Below the pieces are notes generated by a model. The model did not search any database. It saw only the letters and a list, made by a program, of their open reading frames with translations, and had not been told where the DNA came from. The position numbers were made by a program, and so were the translations under genes. A stretch of 64,000 nucleotides of DNA, from positions 52,304,700-52,368,699 of the forward strand of contig CM037871.1 of assembly GCA_021292105.1 (NCBI GenBank). Reading direction: 5' to 3'. How positions within the stretch are numbered: the stretch's first letter is position 1; each line of letters opens with the position of its first letter. Shown piece after piece: positions 11,743 to 24,211 of the stretch. Origin of the DNA: Anadara kagoshimensis (taxonomy: Eukaryota > Mollusca > Bivalvia > Arcoida > Arcidae).

Positions 11743-14640
11743 AACGGTATTTTTGTATCTATGAACCTGAGATTAAAATAGTCAATGTTCTTAAAATTAA
11801 TTCTTGATATTGTGATATGTAGATGGACCGATATTTTTGATGAACTGAGTCGCCTTGTCGCTACACCTGTGATGTGGTTATAAAATTAGTGGAACAGATA
11901 ACTGGAAGGTTGTTAGTTGATGCTGGTGCAGCGGTATGTATCTAGTGATTCCCGCGACAACCTCATATACTCTTCTGTTAGGTAAAAGAAAGGAGCATGA
12001 CCTAGCCTTTTACCAAATATCATGATTTGTAAAGGTTAATTAGACATGGTGTATACATAATGTAATGACCAGACTGTAAGTTATTGCTAGAGGCCTACAA
12101 GGCTTGTCTGATTATTGACATAAGGATAACTCGAGTAATGAACCTTATATAAAGAAATAACCGAAAGTATAATTTTGATTAACCAGACAATACGTATTTG
12201 GCTTTATTTTAACATGATTTCTAATATCATTTTATACCAAAACATTTCAAGACAATGCAATATTCGATTTCGATCAATTCGTCTCATTGGAAACAGGTGG
12301 AGAGATAATATGCAACAAAACGTCGTGGTTCCATTACATAACGGTGACACTGAATATGTTTCAACATCTATTGAAAGCATTTACCGATAGAAATTCTAAT
12401 AACTATGAGGTATATGATTCAAAACATTTAACACACACAACATAAAGTTTGCATTGATATTTCTCACAATTAATAGCTAGTCTGCTAAGAATTCAAAACT
12501 TTCTTCAATAAATAGATGAACAATCAAAATGCGAATGTCAGATTGATTGCCTACCTACAAACTGGTTGATTGTTTTCTTTTTTCATTAGAACACCGAATT
12601 ATTTAGTTGTGGGTTTAAAGAAAATAATACAAACACCAGTTTTACAATTATTTTGTACCTAAGATTCCCCGTAGTTTAAATTAAGCTACATTCTTTTATG
12701 GAACTTAAAATACATTTTCAAAAAACTACAATACATATTTTATCAGGTTGAGGCGATCTTCAAGTCATCATCTTTAATTCCTGAATGATTTAATAAATTT
12801 TCAATTTCGCTAAATTAATCTTGGTTGAGAAATATCTGTGAATCTGATCCCAGATTGTAAGCAAATAACAAAAAATATACCATATGGAATGGTTACTGTA
12901 GCAATTTATCACACTCTGGGTTCTTATTACTCGGGTACTTGGCCACTGCCAAAAATACAAGGACATAAAGCAAACGAACATGCAAAATAAGGAAAATAGA
13001 AATAAGACATAAAACATACCATTTTGGATTGAAATGTTGATAAATCGTGTTTATTTATGTTCATTTTAAAAGACAACTGTTTTAAAGACTGTTAAGATAT
13101 AAAAACAATTTTGACAAAGAAACAAAATTTACATCTTGTAAGTGGGCTTCAATCTTTATTTGGTTTAAAAATTTATATTTTTGAGCTACAAAGTATTTTA
13201 CATTATTGAGAAAACCATATTTCAGATTAGATATGAAACAGAAGCAAGTGGCATTAAGGTGTTGCATATTAAACATATAATGATAATAGAACTGCAGAAC
13301 GTTGTAGCTGAAAAATCACGCCACTTGCAACAGCCAATAGCACCAAAATACGAAACAAAATACGCAAATAACACAACATGATTAGACAAGGAAAGACAAT
13401 TGTATTGGCATCACTTATGAAAAAACTACTAATTTTAGAAGGGCACTGAAATGACTAGTCAGTGGAAACCATTCGAATTTATTTTATAATATTTTGTCAA
13501 TAAATACGGACATAAATATAAAAATTAACCTTTTTCAGTATAAGAAAAAAATAATGAAAAAAGAAGCAAGACAAAAAAAAATCACAATCCTTAAGCAAAT
13601 TTAAAACTACGAAACTGACAAATTAAGTTATAAATGAACTTCCGCTAGGTAAGTGAGACCGGGTGCTCCCGAAAGGTAAGCATCTCATGTTTAGCTAGCT
13701 ACACCTGTTACAAGTGTAATCAAAATTGAGAGAACAAGGAACATGGAGCTATAGGAAGTCCAAAATATCCAGGACAATCCTGGACACAGAGACATAATAT
13801 TTATCAACAAATACTTTGATGATCATAAACCTTTTTGATGGCCCTAATAAGCCTAGTTTTATACTTTTCCTTGGCCAACAATTTATTTGCTTCGTTGTAT
13901 AAGTAGTGAGTACAAGCTCTACCATATAGTATTAATTGTAAAACAAAAACACCAAAAGCATATGCATATTGTTGCATAGAAAAAGAAAGTTGACAGAAGA
14001 AAATTTGAAGTCATTAAATTTGTCATACAACTTCAAATATAGCTATTCGTGGCGTCATAAATGAGATAATAATAAGTTTAAATATGAAGCAGAACTTAAA
14101 GAATCGGTCCTTTCTTTTTTCTCAAGCCAACTTATTTAGGATTGTACAGAAATTCAGACCCCGGTATTGGGATAGTAGATTTGTATTTCACCGGTCATGG
14201 ATAGATAAAAATTTTTCATCACGCATTGTTACATCTCGTGAAGATGTCCAACGCCTAATGAAATCTTGACTTCGTTAGACGTAGACAATTTCAACGCTTT
14301 ATGAAATCCACATATTGAGGCCCCATACGAGGTTTTGATATGACCAAAAGAGTTGTTATCGAAATTGCGCATATCATACCTACTTGAATTATGATTCGGA
14401 AAACTTTTTATTGACTTGAGTAAGTAAATCTCATGTATCACTACATGAATCACTATGATCTTATTTGATTTAGCGATGGACATAAATTAGCGGCACTGAT
14501 CATGAATTACCGCGCAAACCGCCAAAATTATTACGTGATGTGTTTACAGTATCTATGTAACACAAACCACTGTACAAGGTAACAACGGTGTATAAAGAAC
14601 GTTAACCTCTCTAAATATTGACCTGATTATTTACCAAAAG
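11743..14640. other. Gene-free intergenic stretch
   Basis: No supportable gene. It contains the minus-strand dispersed repeat at 13620-13800. Short open frames here show no recognisable protein pattern. Confidence 0.5.
13620..13800 (-). repeat. Dispersed ~180-bp repeat, minus copy
   Basis: Reverse-strand match to the same family: GTGAGACCGGGTGCTCC, TAGCTAGCTACACC, AATCAAAATTGAGAG and AATATCCAGGACAATCCTGG (complement of the family's CAGGATTGCCCTGGATA). Confidence 0.6.
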
Positions 14641-14673
14641 TTCCACTTTGAATTTAAAGATTGCAACTTAAGG

Positions 14674-14680
14674 TATAAAA
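14674..14680 (+). promoter_or_regulatory. TATA-like box of array gene 3
   Basis: TATAAAA sits 48 bp before the start codon, within the conserved block TATAAAACACCTGTTGC. The position fits a core promoter with a very short 5' UTR, or a transcription start close to the ATTCTCT motif. Confidence 0.45.
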
Positions 14681-14727
14681 CACCTGTTGCATTCTCTTTG
14701 ACAATTACTTATCTTAATGTCTTTATA

Positions 14728-17700
14728 ATGGCAAAATTAAATATTATTTTGTTTGTGTTGGCTATTATCATACAATCATCAGATGCTGTTTTGCCAAGAA
14801 ATGTAGACTCTATCCGGTTTTTGGTCACTGTCAATGACACATGGGGGTAAGAGATTTTTATTTTAAAGTAAACATAAATTTGGTTACATTACAGTATGCT
14901 ATTAAGTATTCATTACGAACTATGTTTTAACCGTCTTTCCTAATGATTTAATGTATTAAATGCTTACATTTGCAAAATGTTTTCTCTTCACGGCATTACA
15001 TGCAATCTCAACGAATTAATGACAAACATTGAAATAAAAAAATCAGAAGTCTCGCCGCGTCATATCAGCTATCAGATGTTTATTTTTCATACACTGGCGT
15101 TTTCCTTCGGTTTATATAAGAACCTAGAGCATATTTAACTGGAGCGGATTCTACATAAATTCTATATGATTACTTTTTGATTGTACGAATGTAGTAATGT
15201 CATTACAGTTATCTCCCCTATCTAAGTATCTTCCAGTTCCTGTTCATCTAACAATTGTCTCTTGCACACGGAGGGTAAAAAAGCAACTTAAAAACGTTTA
15301 CCTGACAATTACAAAATTTTATTGTAATACGAAACAAGAAATTATATGCATACCTATTGACACAACTACTTACAAAAAATCAAAGTTAAAACTGGTAGAA
15401 TATAATAATAAAATAGTATTCGGTTTTAAAGCTCAAACCAGTACTTTTGTTTTTAACTTGCATTCTTCTTTGCAAATATCCATTCAATAGATATATATAG
15501 ATATATGTATGGGTGGTTTAACGGGTTTTCGGTAATTTCTTATGTTTCGAACTGTTGACAAATTTACATTATTTAAAAGGTCAGTTTTAAATTTTAAATT
15601 GTCTGTCTTATCCTCCAGGTCATGCATAGCAACCGTTGCCACACCTCCTCTTAGACCAGGAGTGAAACACAACTTTACTGAAGCAATACACGTAGCTGAT
15701 TGTGACCATGGTCCTCTAGACTTTAGAGTTGTGTCCTCCAACGATGGAAAAAGTCAAATGGTATAGTACTATTATATAGAATAGATAAATTACATAGGTC
15801 TGCGTTCAGGACGCCATACTGTGAAATCATTTATTTTCGTCCAATGTTTGTTGATAAAAACATTCAATTGGGCGCTAACTTCGTGATTTATTGTAAATGT
15901 TTAGAGTAATTTCAATGGGGCGCTAACTTCGTGATTTATTGTAAATGTTTAGAGTAATTTCAATGGGGCGCTAACTTCGTGATTTATTGTAAATGTTTAG
16001 AGTAATTTCAATGGGGCGCTAACTTCCGGATTTGTTGTAAATGTTTAGAGTAAGTTTGAAGTCTCCAGGATTGCCCTGGATATATTTGACGTCCCAATGT
16101 TTGTTGATAAAAACATTCAATTGGGCGCTAACTTCGTGATTTATTGTAAATGTTTAGAGCAAGTCCAATGGGGCGCTAACTTCGTGATTTATAGTAAATG
16201 TTTAGAGTAATTTCAATGGGGCGCTAACTTCGTGATTTATAGTAAATGTTTAGAGTAATTTCAATGGGGCGCTAACTTCGGGATTTGTTGTAAATGTTTA
16301 GAGTAAGTTTGAAGTCTCCAGGATTGCCCTGGATATATTTGACGTCCCATAGTTCCATGTTCCTTTCACACAATTTTGATTACACACGTGGTGGGTGAAG
16401 CTAGATTCTTACCCTTACGGAGCATCCGACCTCACTTCCCTGGTGGAAGTTCACGTGTCTAACCTGACTTGTCAGTTCCAAAGTTTTTACTTTGCTTCTG
16501 GATTCTGATTCGGATATGGATTAGTAGGTTTGTTTTTGACTATATATACTATTTCGTTGACATGTGTATTTGTGAACCAAGAAGTTTACAACAAACAACA
16601 AATATTTGTTCACCATGAAAATCAATAATATATTTTACTTATCAGTTAATACAAATGTATGAATGCAATAATTTACCTGGAATTTGATCAGAGAGTATAA
16701 TAATGATTCAAGTCAATCATAAGCATCACAGACACTTTGATATCATAATATTAAAAATCTCATTTATAGATGAAATTCACAAGGTAACATCTATGAAAGA
16801 CTAAAATTTTACCAGACAACTTTAAAACATGTAATTGGTTACAGACTAATAGAATCTGCCACCTGTTTGTGACCGATACCGTATGATCTCAGTCGAGGGT
16901 GATGTGATGTAACATATATCCCAATCGAGGCTTTGCCGATATTAGGATATGTTACATCACATCATTCTAGACAGATCAACCCTTATCGGTCACAAATAGG
17001 TGACAGATTCTATTTCTAGTACCATTAGAACCTTTATGAGTGATAAAAACACAACTTAACACGTACACTCATGGGGCCTCTTGCATTTCTTTGGGCAAAT
17101 AATGCATTGTACAAATCCGCCCTTTGAAAATAATCCCATCGACAACTCTTCAAATTTTTTAAATATCAACACTTTGTATTCAGTGCAAATATAAAACAAC
17201 TCTGACGATGAAATTTTTTGAATAAAAAGTAAAATAAAACACATATTTGGAAAATAAATAAAAATAAAAAACGCTTTGTTTTTATGACGTCAAGCATAAT
17301 GATCGGCTACGCCATCCTGATTGTTTAATTGTCGCGTAAGGCAGTACCAGACAAACTGGACAACACATAAAAATCTAGCACTGGTGTGCGCGTGAGATTT
17401 TTCTGTCCGGTGTACGAAAAAATGCAATTAAGAACACAACGCATCCCATAAAAAAAACCCAAAACAAGCAACAAAAAAGTCACATTAGGCACTCTGATTA
17501 TAATAGCCTGGCATTTGGCGGATTATATGTGCAAATTTTGAAATGCTTATTCTTGTGGTTATTACTATGTTATTGATTTTAAGTTCGCAAAGATGTTGCT
17601 TTTGTCACATCAAGTGTCTTGTTTGTTTATTTTAAAGACAGTAGATTTGGTATTCCACTCGTCCGTAATAGAAGACGCTTCTCCTCCAACATGTAGTATA

Positions 17701-17841
17701 CCATGGAATGGATCGTACCTAGTTCCGTCTCCAAAGAAGATGGACATGTCCTTACTTCCGGGTTGTATGACCGGAGACTCAAGGGAAGGTTATCACATGA
17801 CGTATTACTGGTTCTACCTCCTTGATTGGACATTCGGATAA
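14728..17841 (+). CDS. Small secreted Cys protein, array copy 3
   Basis: Exons 14728-14846, 15619-15760 and 17638-17841 encode 154 aa, phases 2 and 0. The signal peptide is shorter than in copy 2 (MAKLNIILFVLAIII then QSSDA). Motifs are VDSIRFLVTVNDTWG, CIATVATPPLRPG, CDHGPLDF, WNGSYLVPSPKKMD, LLPGC and TYYWFYLLDWTFG. Exon 3 is closest to copy 1 and exon 1 to copies 1 and 2, suggesting exchange among copies. Donor 2 is GTATAG, weaker than GTAAG in the others. Intron 2 carries the 48-bp array and a hairpin repeat. All frames open; function unknown. Confidence 0.85.
15838..16349 (+). repeat. 48-bp tandem array in intron
   Basis: The unit contains GGGCGCTAACTTCGTGATTT and TGTAAATGTTTAGAG and recurs every 48 bp about eight times. 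Two units are followed by AAGTCTCCAGGATTGCCCTG plus TTTGACGTCCCA, and the whole block then restarts with GTTGATAAAAACATTC. It is a two-level (higher-order) repeat that ends in the dispersed repeat copy at 16310. Confidence 0.9.
16310..16500 (+). repeat. Dispersed ~180-bp repeat, plus copy
   Basis: Full-looking copy: CCAGGATTGCCCTGGATAT, GACGTCCCATAG, TTTTGATTACACACGTGG, GACCTCACTTCCCTGG, GAAGTTCACGTGT and AAAGTTTTTACTTTGC. Its first part is what became amplified in the neighbouring 48-bp array. Confidence 0.65.
16848..17014. repeat. Imperfect palindrome, ~70-bp arms
   Basis: Left arm AATAGAATCTGCCACCTG... with GTGATGTGATGTAACATAT; right arm ATATGTTACATCACATCAT ... CACAAATAGGTGACAGATTC. The arms pair over about 70 bp around a ~27-bp centre. 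This is a foldback/MITE-like element without coding. Confidence 0.8.
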
Positions 17842-18339
17842 AATGAATAAATACTTCAGTGTTGTCGAGGAATATGTAATAAAATATGTTTTGAAAAAAG
17901 CTTCTCATATATTTATTCTCGTACAAGAAGTTAATCGGGAAAAATGTATCAATTATAAAGAACGTTTCGAAAAAAAGTAGGCTAACCACAGAGTAGATCT
18001 AATCTTTAACTTAGGTCCTTGTTATGCCGTATGTTCTGTTTTTCCGGGATAAACGTTTGACACGTAAAGGTACAGACATTCCTCCTATTCTGTAAGGTCC
18101 GTTTTTGCACCAGGAACGGAAAAACGTCACATTTCTTTACTTTTTCACCCATTTGTCATATGACAAAGGAGCTACACCAGGTGCTTGTGTACTAAAATGT
18201 TGATTTTGAGAATGATGAGAAGGCGTTGACTAATGCAATAAGATCGGCTTTTCTTTCAAAAGATCTCACTCTTTAACAAATTTAAAATGTAAAAAACGAT
18301 ATCTAAGACAACAAGGATAATAATTAAATCTTAAAAACA

Positions 18340-18900
18340 AGTTTTGGCAATGTTGGACTGGCGTTGGTTGGTAAACCGCTTGATTTCAATATTAACTGTG
18401 ATAGAATGCAAATCGACCACGGGGATATAATATACTCTTACATTAGGGACAAAATTATACATACACTAAAAAAATCTTGATGAAGTTCGCAAAACAAATA
18501 AAAATGTGCCACCATCTTGGAAAAACAATAATTGTGAGTCTATAAACCATGTGTTGAAATCAAACATCAATTGGAGATCGCAAAAAATTCCTGATCTATT
18601 TAAAATGATTTATGGTGAAGTTCAGTTTCAGAAATCACTGAATCAAGGTGCTATCTATGGTCAAAGGTGATCTGATCACTAGGATCACTTGTGATGCTTG
18701 GCAAATAAAAAAACCCAAGAGAAAGAGGAAAAATTCTTGGAAAAATGTATCAAACATATTGCCCATACTGTTTCAAACACAATAACTTCAACAGATGGCA
18801 ATTTTATGCTCCCTGAAACTTAGAAATCGGCTCGAAACCAGGTTAGAAAAAGCGTATTCGTACTGATAGGACACATTCAGCTCCACAAACGCGCAAGTTA
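18340..18900 (+). pseudogene. Degenerate transposase-like relic
   Basis: One plus-strand frame reads PPSWKNNNCESINHVLKSNI followed by NWRSQKIPDLFKMIYGEVQF, and later pieces continue with Lys/Arg-rich text. The pattern SWxTNxCESxNHVLK...W is one I associate with MULE-type transposase-like proteins in mollusc repeats, but I am not certain of the family. Stops interrupt it. Confidence 0.45.
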
Positions 18901-19689
18901 GAATAATCCAGCAAACCCTTCAATGACATATATGTTACTATAGCTAACAAACTCTAATTTAATTTAATTTAATTATAACCTGATCATAACTTCAATTTCA
19001 AAACTATCTCTATCATTCTTATGACATTTTGGTTTTATTTAAAGTACTGTATAATTACACTTCCCCACGCAAAAATAACAATCCAAATACAACTTATCAC
19101 TACTTAACATTAAATACCCACACCCAAGTAATATATCTCTCTGATGCCAATTACATCGCTGCATTGGAACATGTGGAAGTAGCAGAATATATATATATAT
19201 ATATAATACAATTCTATATTCAGTAATAAAAGCTATTATACCAAGTGTTAATCCCTAATACCAATTTTATCGCGGCCTTGCAGTAGCGGATAACACAAAG
19301 TACACTAGTTACAGAAAGAGTTTTGATGCAACCCAGAAAATACAACAGGACAAACATGCAGAAAAAACTGTCTAACTAAAGATTTCTATGCACATTTATA
19401 GATGCTAGCATTTTGTAGACAAGCTAAGTTTTGTTACATGAGCGACATTAAATAAATCTGGTAACATGTATATAAAATTTAAAAATTAGTGTCGCTGTGT
19501 TCTGCTATAGCTGTTTAAAGTACATATATTATATGCAAGTTGGATTTAAAAAAAAACAAGCAAACAAAGTAACCATCTAACTGTGTTAGCTTTTTAGTTG
19601 GAACGACGGAAAATTCTTAATTAAGAAATATATTTTGGATCATGTACATCATACATGTACTATTAATCTATTATGAACCTCTCCCGAGG

Positions 19690-20003
19690 GAACTGTTCTC
19701 CTATAGTGTTGTCTGGAGAGGTATAGTGACCGAGCTGATATTTCACTTCTTCCGAGACGTCGCCAGCTATAAGCGAAGGTGGAACATTTTTACCTTTGCG
19801 TGCCAAGTATACCGTGAAACGAGACCTTGTTTATTTTAAGTTCAAATCCGAAAGAACCGTCACTTTCATTTCGTAATTCCGAATCCTTGGTAATGAACAA
19901 TCACTACCCGCTTTCAAGTCTTGGGTCAGACCCGCTCGGGGTTCGAACCCATGACCTGCCACTTACGGAGCTAGTTCTCAATCAACTGATCTGCCGCAGC
20001 GGT
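19690..20003 (-). mobile_element. tRNA-derived SINE, minus copy
   Basis: On the minus strand the head starts CCGCTGCGGCAG, with B box GGGTTCGAACCC and then GAGCGGGTCTGACCCAAGAC, CAAGGTCTCGTTTCACGGTA and GGCGACGTCTCGG. Same family as 6018-6352, more diverged. Confidence 0.8.
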
Positions 20004-20141
20004 TATATTACGCTAGAAGGGAGCTAGTTTAATATGTCCGACCTTCACACTAAATGTGACAAAATGATATCATATAGTTCTGATTAAATCAAATATAGTA
20101 AAGCCATATGTCATTTCTCATCATTTAAATCTAACATCATA

Positions 20142-22962
20142 ATGTCGAAACACATTCTGTGCCTTATATTTATATATGTTTGCAATTTACTTACAATATA
20201 TGAAAGTACACATCTCCAGTCACATAACCATGGTTACCGTGCAAAAAATGTGACGTCAATGCGTTTCCTGGTTACCGTAAATGACACATGGGACCCAAAG
20301 TAAGTTTTCAGAATATTCTTTTTATTTCGATTTGATCAAATTAATGGCTCTTTGATGGGTTGAATCAACATTAAGTACTTTTTAGTAAAGTATCTGCATC
20401 GACAAATATCCTTGATGTGCTTGACGTCCCATAGGTCCTTTAATCCTCAAGCTGATTATTCACCTGGTGGTTTAAGCTGTTAGACAGGAGATGATTTTCC
20501 TTCAAGAGCATCAGACCTTACTTCCCTGTTGGAATTCCACGTACACGTGTTTAATTAATTTGCCCGTTCTAGAAGATTTTGGGATTGTCAATTGGACATG
20601 GACCGGTATTGCTGTTTTTAATTATTTACATTCATCATTTTTATTTGTCCAGTTTTTAGTAATATATCTTGACTCAAACATACCGGTCGATGACCCAATC
20701 TAAGTCTTAAAGTGAAAAATATCAAATAAAACTAAACACTTACATCAAAGACGTGAGACTGGGTGCTCCGGAAGGGTAAGCACCTCATATGTAACTAGCT
20801 ACACCCGCCACGTGTAAAATCAAAATTGAGAAAAAACAGAACATGGTTCTATGCGAAGTCAAACATATCCAGGATGATTTTGAAGACATCATATTTATCA
20901 ACGCTATTGTGGCATCGGTCATAAAATGTTTTAGGTCATTGATAATCCTGCTGACTGTAAGCAGCTTGTGTGAACTATAGATAAGCATAAATTTCCCTTA
21001 GTGAGCACAGACTACATCATAGTGCATTTACACAGGGGTATCGGATATATCGCCGCATAGAAAATGCAGTCGTTCGTGGGTGCTATAATTTAATTATATA
21101 ATATAAAATATAAAATATAAATATAATTAAGCCGTTTCAATGATACATAAGGTTTTGCTGAAAATTATTCCCTTATTGGGTTCTCCGTGGTTAATTCAGT
21201 AGTTTTTAGGATGCATTCTAGCAAAATTAAAATGAAATTTTTAGTAAAAAGTAACAAAATATATCTTTAGGGGGATTTAGTAAAGTACATTTTGATTTTT
21301 TCCTTTTTTTCATTTTAATATATTTAAATATTTGGAATTCAGCAATTGTTCCTACAATACTGATTTCGAAACGGACGTCTAGTGCTAAAAATTAGAACAG
21401 GTTTAGTAATAAATAAATTGTTCTAATGTAAACCCTTTTTAGGATATATCGGAAAGAAGCAGTTTCTTTTGAAAACTAAAATGCATCAATCTGTTTAATT
21501 AAGTATCAGTTAAAGTTTGGTTAAAAATGACAAAGATTCCAGTTCTTCGTACTATGCACGAGATACGAGGGGAGGTCCAATTGTTTATAGAACGGGGTAT
21601 ATATTGCCGCAACAAACCATACATTTTATTATTATTTTTCAATATAGTCCCCATTTACCCCAATACATTTAGCCCACTTTTCTTTCAGACTGTCTATACC
21701 TTTGAAATAGAAGTCTTCGGTTTGGTCCTGAAACCATGCCTCTGTGGCAGCCTTAAGTTCATCATCATCAGGAAATCTGATTCCCCTAAAATAGGTTTTC
21801 AAATTTCTAAATAGGAAATAATAACTGGGTGCCAAATCGGGACTGTAGGGTAGGTGATTAAGTTGAATGTTTTTGAGAATTATACAAATATGTTGTGACA
21901 AATAAACTCGATATGTTTAAAATGGCAGAATGTTGTATTGTCTTAATAAGTAAAGAAAATGTGTGTTACGCTTGGCTGAATATGTTGTTCTATGAACTTT
22001 TTGACCTCCCCTCGTAAGTTTTGTCAACAGATTACATTACACATTATTTACGGAATTTCTAACTTTGTAACTTCCAGATGGAACTCTGTTTTTAATTAAA
22101 TTTGCAAACATTCTTATTTTTGAAATTGTATGTATTTAATGTTATTTAATTGTAGTGGATGTATTGCTACTGTACTTACAGACCCATTAAAACCAAACCG
22201 ACACAACAGGGAGAGTATAAATGTAGGCGCTTGTGACCACGGCCCATTGGACTTTTCTGTCAGAGATGGGTCCGACAGTGGTACTAGTGAAATGGTGAGT
22301 ACTTAGATATTGGCTTGTCGTTTTGGATATCGACTGGTTGTTATGTTTTTGTTGCCACTCACACTTTCATGGCTTCCGGTGTATATTTAGTAAAACCAAA
22401 CACAGAAAACTCAGTGCTTATATAGCCGGAAGGTAGTGACAGTCAAAAAAGTTTTTGAGGGTCTAGATTGCCTAGGCTGGCAACATCCCTGTCATATTTA
22501 AACGTCAGATGTAATTTAAGATAAAAACAATAAAAAACAAACATATCAATCCATCATAAATTATAATCCCAAACTAAAAACCTAGAAACCTGCAAATTAT
22601 GTTATACACGTGAACTTTCACCAGGAAATAAGCCCAGATGTTCTGGAAGGGTCAAATCTATTCAGAAAAAAATTGGTCACGTGGTTTTATTTGCCGTGTT
22701 TTAGATTCTATATTGCAAAGTATTAAACTTATCAATATACTTATTTCAGACTGTAAATGTTGTCTTCTACTCCTCGGTGATAATGGATGCGTCACATCCG
22801 GCTTGTGATATTGAGTGGAACGGAACTTACCTTACACCCACGACATTCGTGTTTGATGATGCAGAAGAATCTCTGTTGCCCGGATGTTTTGTAATGGATT
22901 CCAGGGAAGGATATCACATGACTTATTATTGGTTTCATTTGTTGGATTGGAGTTTTACTTAA
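20142..22962 (+). CDS. Small secreted Cys protein, array copy 4 (divergent)
   Basis: Exons 20142-20299, 22156-22294 and 22750-22962 encode 169 aa; phases 2 and 0 are kept. The N-terminus (ILCLIFIYVCNLLTIYES) is a likely signal peptide, followed by an extended, His-rich spacer before MRFLVTVNDTWDP. Exon 2 has CIATVLTDPLKPN and CDHGPLDF. Exon 3 has VVFYSSVIMDA, WNGTYLTP, then an acidic insertion (FDDAEE) where the others have PKKMD, then LLPGC and TYYWFHLLDWSF. All four cysteines remain. It is the most divergent copy and either an older duplicate or a functionally distinct paralogue. Intron 1 carries a deleted mariner. Confidence 0.8.
20405..20590 (+). repeat. Dispersed ~180-bp repeat, plus copy
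   Basis: TTGACGTCCCATAGG, TAGACAGGAGATG, AGACCTTACTTCCCTG and CACGTGTTTAATTAA identify the family. It is followed 160 bp later by an inverted copy. Confidence 0.6.
20745..20880 (-). repeat. Dispersed ~180-bp repeat, minus copy
   Basis: GTGAGACTGGGTGCTCC, TAACTAGCTACACCCGCC, AAAATCAAAATTGAG and AACATATCCAGG are reverse-strand family markers. With the copy at 20405 it forms a large inverted pair in intron 1 of array copy 4. Confidence 0.6.
21566..22014 (-). mobile_element. Internally deleted mariner element
   Basis: Ends CGAGGGGAGGTC and GACCTCCCCTCG are inverted and flanked by TA at 21564-21565 and 22015-22016, as in mariner. The minus strand (about 21880-21632) encodes only the transposase C-terminus: LPYSPDLAPSYYFLFRNLK, then DELKAATEAWF, and WAKCIGVNGDYIEK. 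The final catalytic region PDLAP(S)D reads PDLAPSY, so the third Asp is replaced. About two thirds of a normal ~1.3 kb mariner is missing. Confidence 0.85.
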
Positions 22963-23017
22963 TAATATCTATAAAAATACACACAATTTTGTTAGTTTTG
23001 TCTTAGTTAAAAGCATG

Positions 23018-23280
23018 TGAGAGGTAGTGGATTCGAACCCCACTCGGGGTGTGACCAGATTTCATGACAGGTAGTGACTACTCTTTCCGCAAGCACTCGA
23101 CAGTGCCTTGGAAGAGACCTTAAAACCTGATACCTCGTGTCAGGACAGACAATTCCCCTGCACATTGCCCTAAGCGCACTGCAAAGGTAAAAATTTTTGC
23201 CACTTCACCTATAACTGGTGACGTCTCGGCATACATGAAATATTCTTTACTGGGACATAAAACATCATTCAGTCAATAAA
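23018..23280 (+). mobile_element. tRNA-derived SINE, 5'-truncated
   Basis: Begins near the B box (GATTCGAACCCCACTCGGGG), then GTGTGACCAGATTTCATGAC, GCAAAGGTAAAAATTTTTGC and CTGGTGACGTCTCGGCAT, and ends with CATTCAGTCAATAAAT. The A box is lost. Same family as 6018-6352. Confidence 0.75.
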
Positions 23281-24211
23281 TATTCGTTAAAATGTGAAAT
23301 TGAATTATTTATTTATGCAGTTAAGTTTTGATGATAAATCACTAGATTTCAGTGTTCCTTATGTAAACAGTATTTAAGAGAGTAAATAAAGGGACAAGGT
23401 ATTTCTGAAAATGATTTCTCAATTTAGGTTTCCTAAAATTGCATATGCTTAGAAAAAACCCTTGTTTATTTTTATACATGTATGCTAAACAAGTAGTAAA
23501 CAGGACACATATAACAGTTTTAAGTTGAAATAAGGAAATAATAAATAAATCTCTTTTGTCATACTTGTTCATCCTGGTTCAAGAAGTTTGAGTTTTTAGT
23601 AGTGTATCAGATACATATTACTTATACCAGTGTTTATTGTACAGCATTAGAGAGTCGTTTTGGAATACAATTCTTCATCAGTAGTACTTGGATCAAAATT
23701 GTGAAATCAAAGCGTTTATTATACGATACGCGGCTGTGACTTATTTCTTAAAATAACAGTCATTCTATCCAAGTTTAGCATTTTTCAGGTCTCTTGCCGA
23801 GTGTCGACGATTTCCTCCCAAAATTTCTCCCAACAAAAAAATAGTTCTATTATTGGCGTTGCTAGTAAAGCAGAAGGCGCTTACCCTACCGGAGCGCCTG
23901 GCCCCACTTCCCTGTCTTTTGACTTTGAGAGTGTGCACTAACTAGTTAAATAAATTTGCCAATACTGTAGTATAAATGATTTTGACAAATTTCCAACAAA
24001 TCAATTTACTGAACAGCGAAAAATGACCCGAGCGATGATAAGGCAAGTACAGAACGTCATAAATGGAATCTGACGTCAAAAAAAGGTTTTACTGCCATTT
24101 GCTATGACGCGCAACGGTGGTGCGGTGACTGCATCGTGTGCATTTATTATTTCAGCAATCATTATAATATAATAGTTGCAAAAATGTTTTTTAAATTACT
24201 TTAGTTTATAG

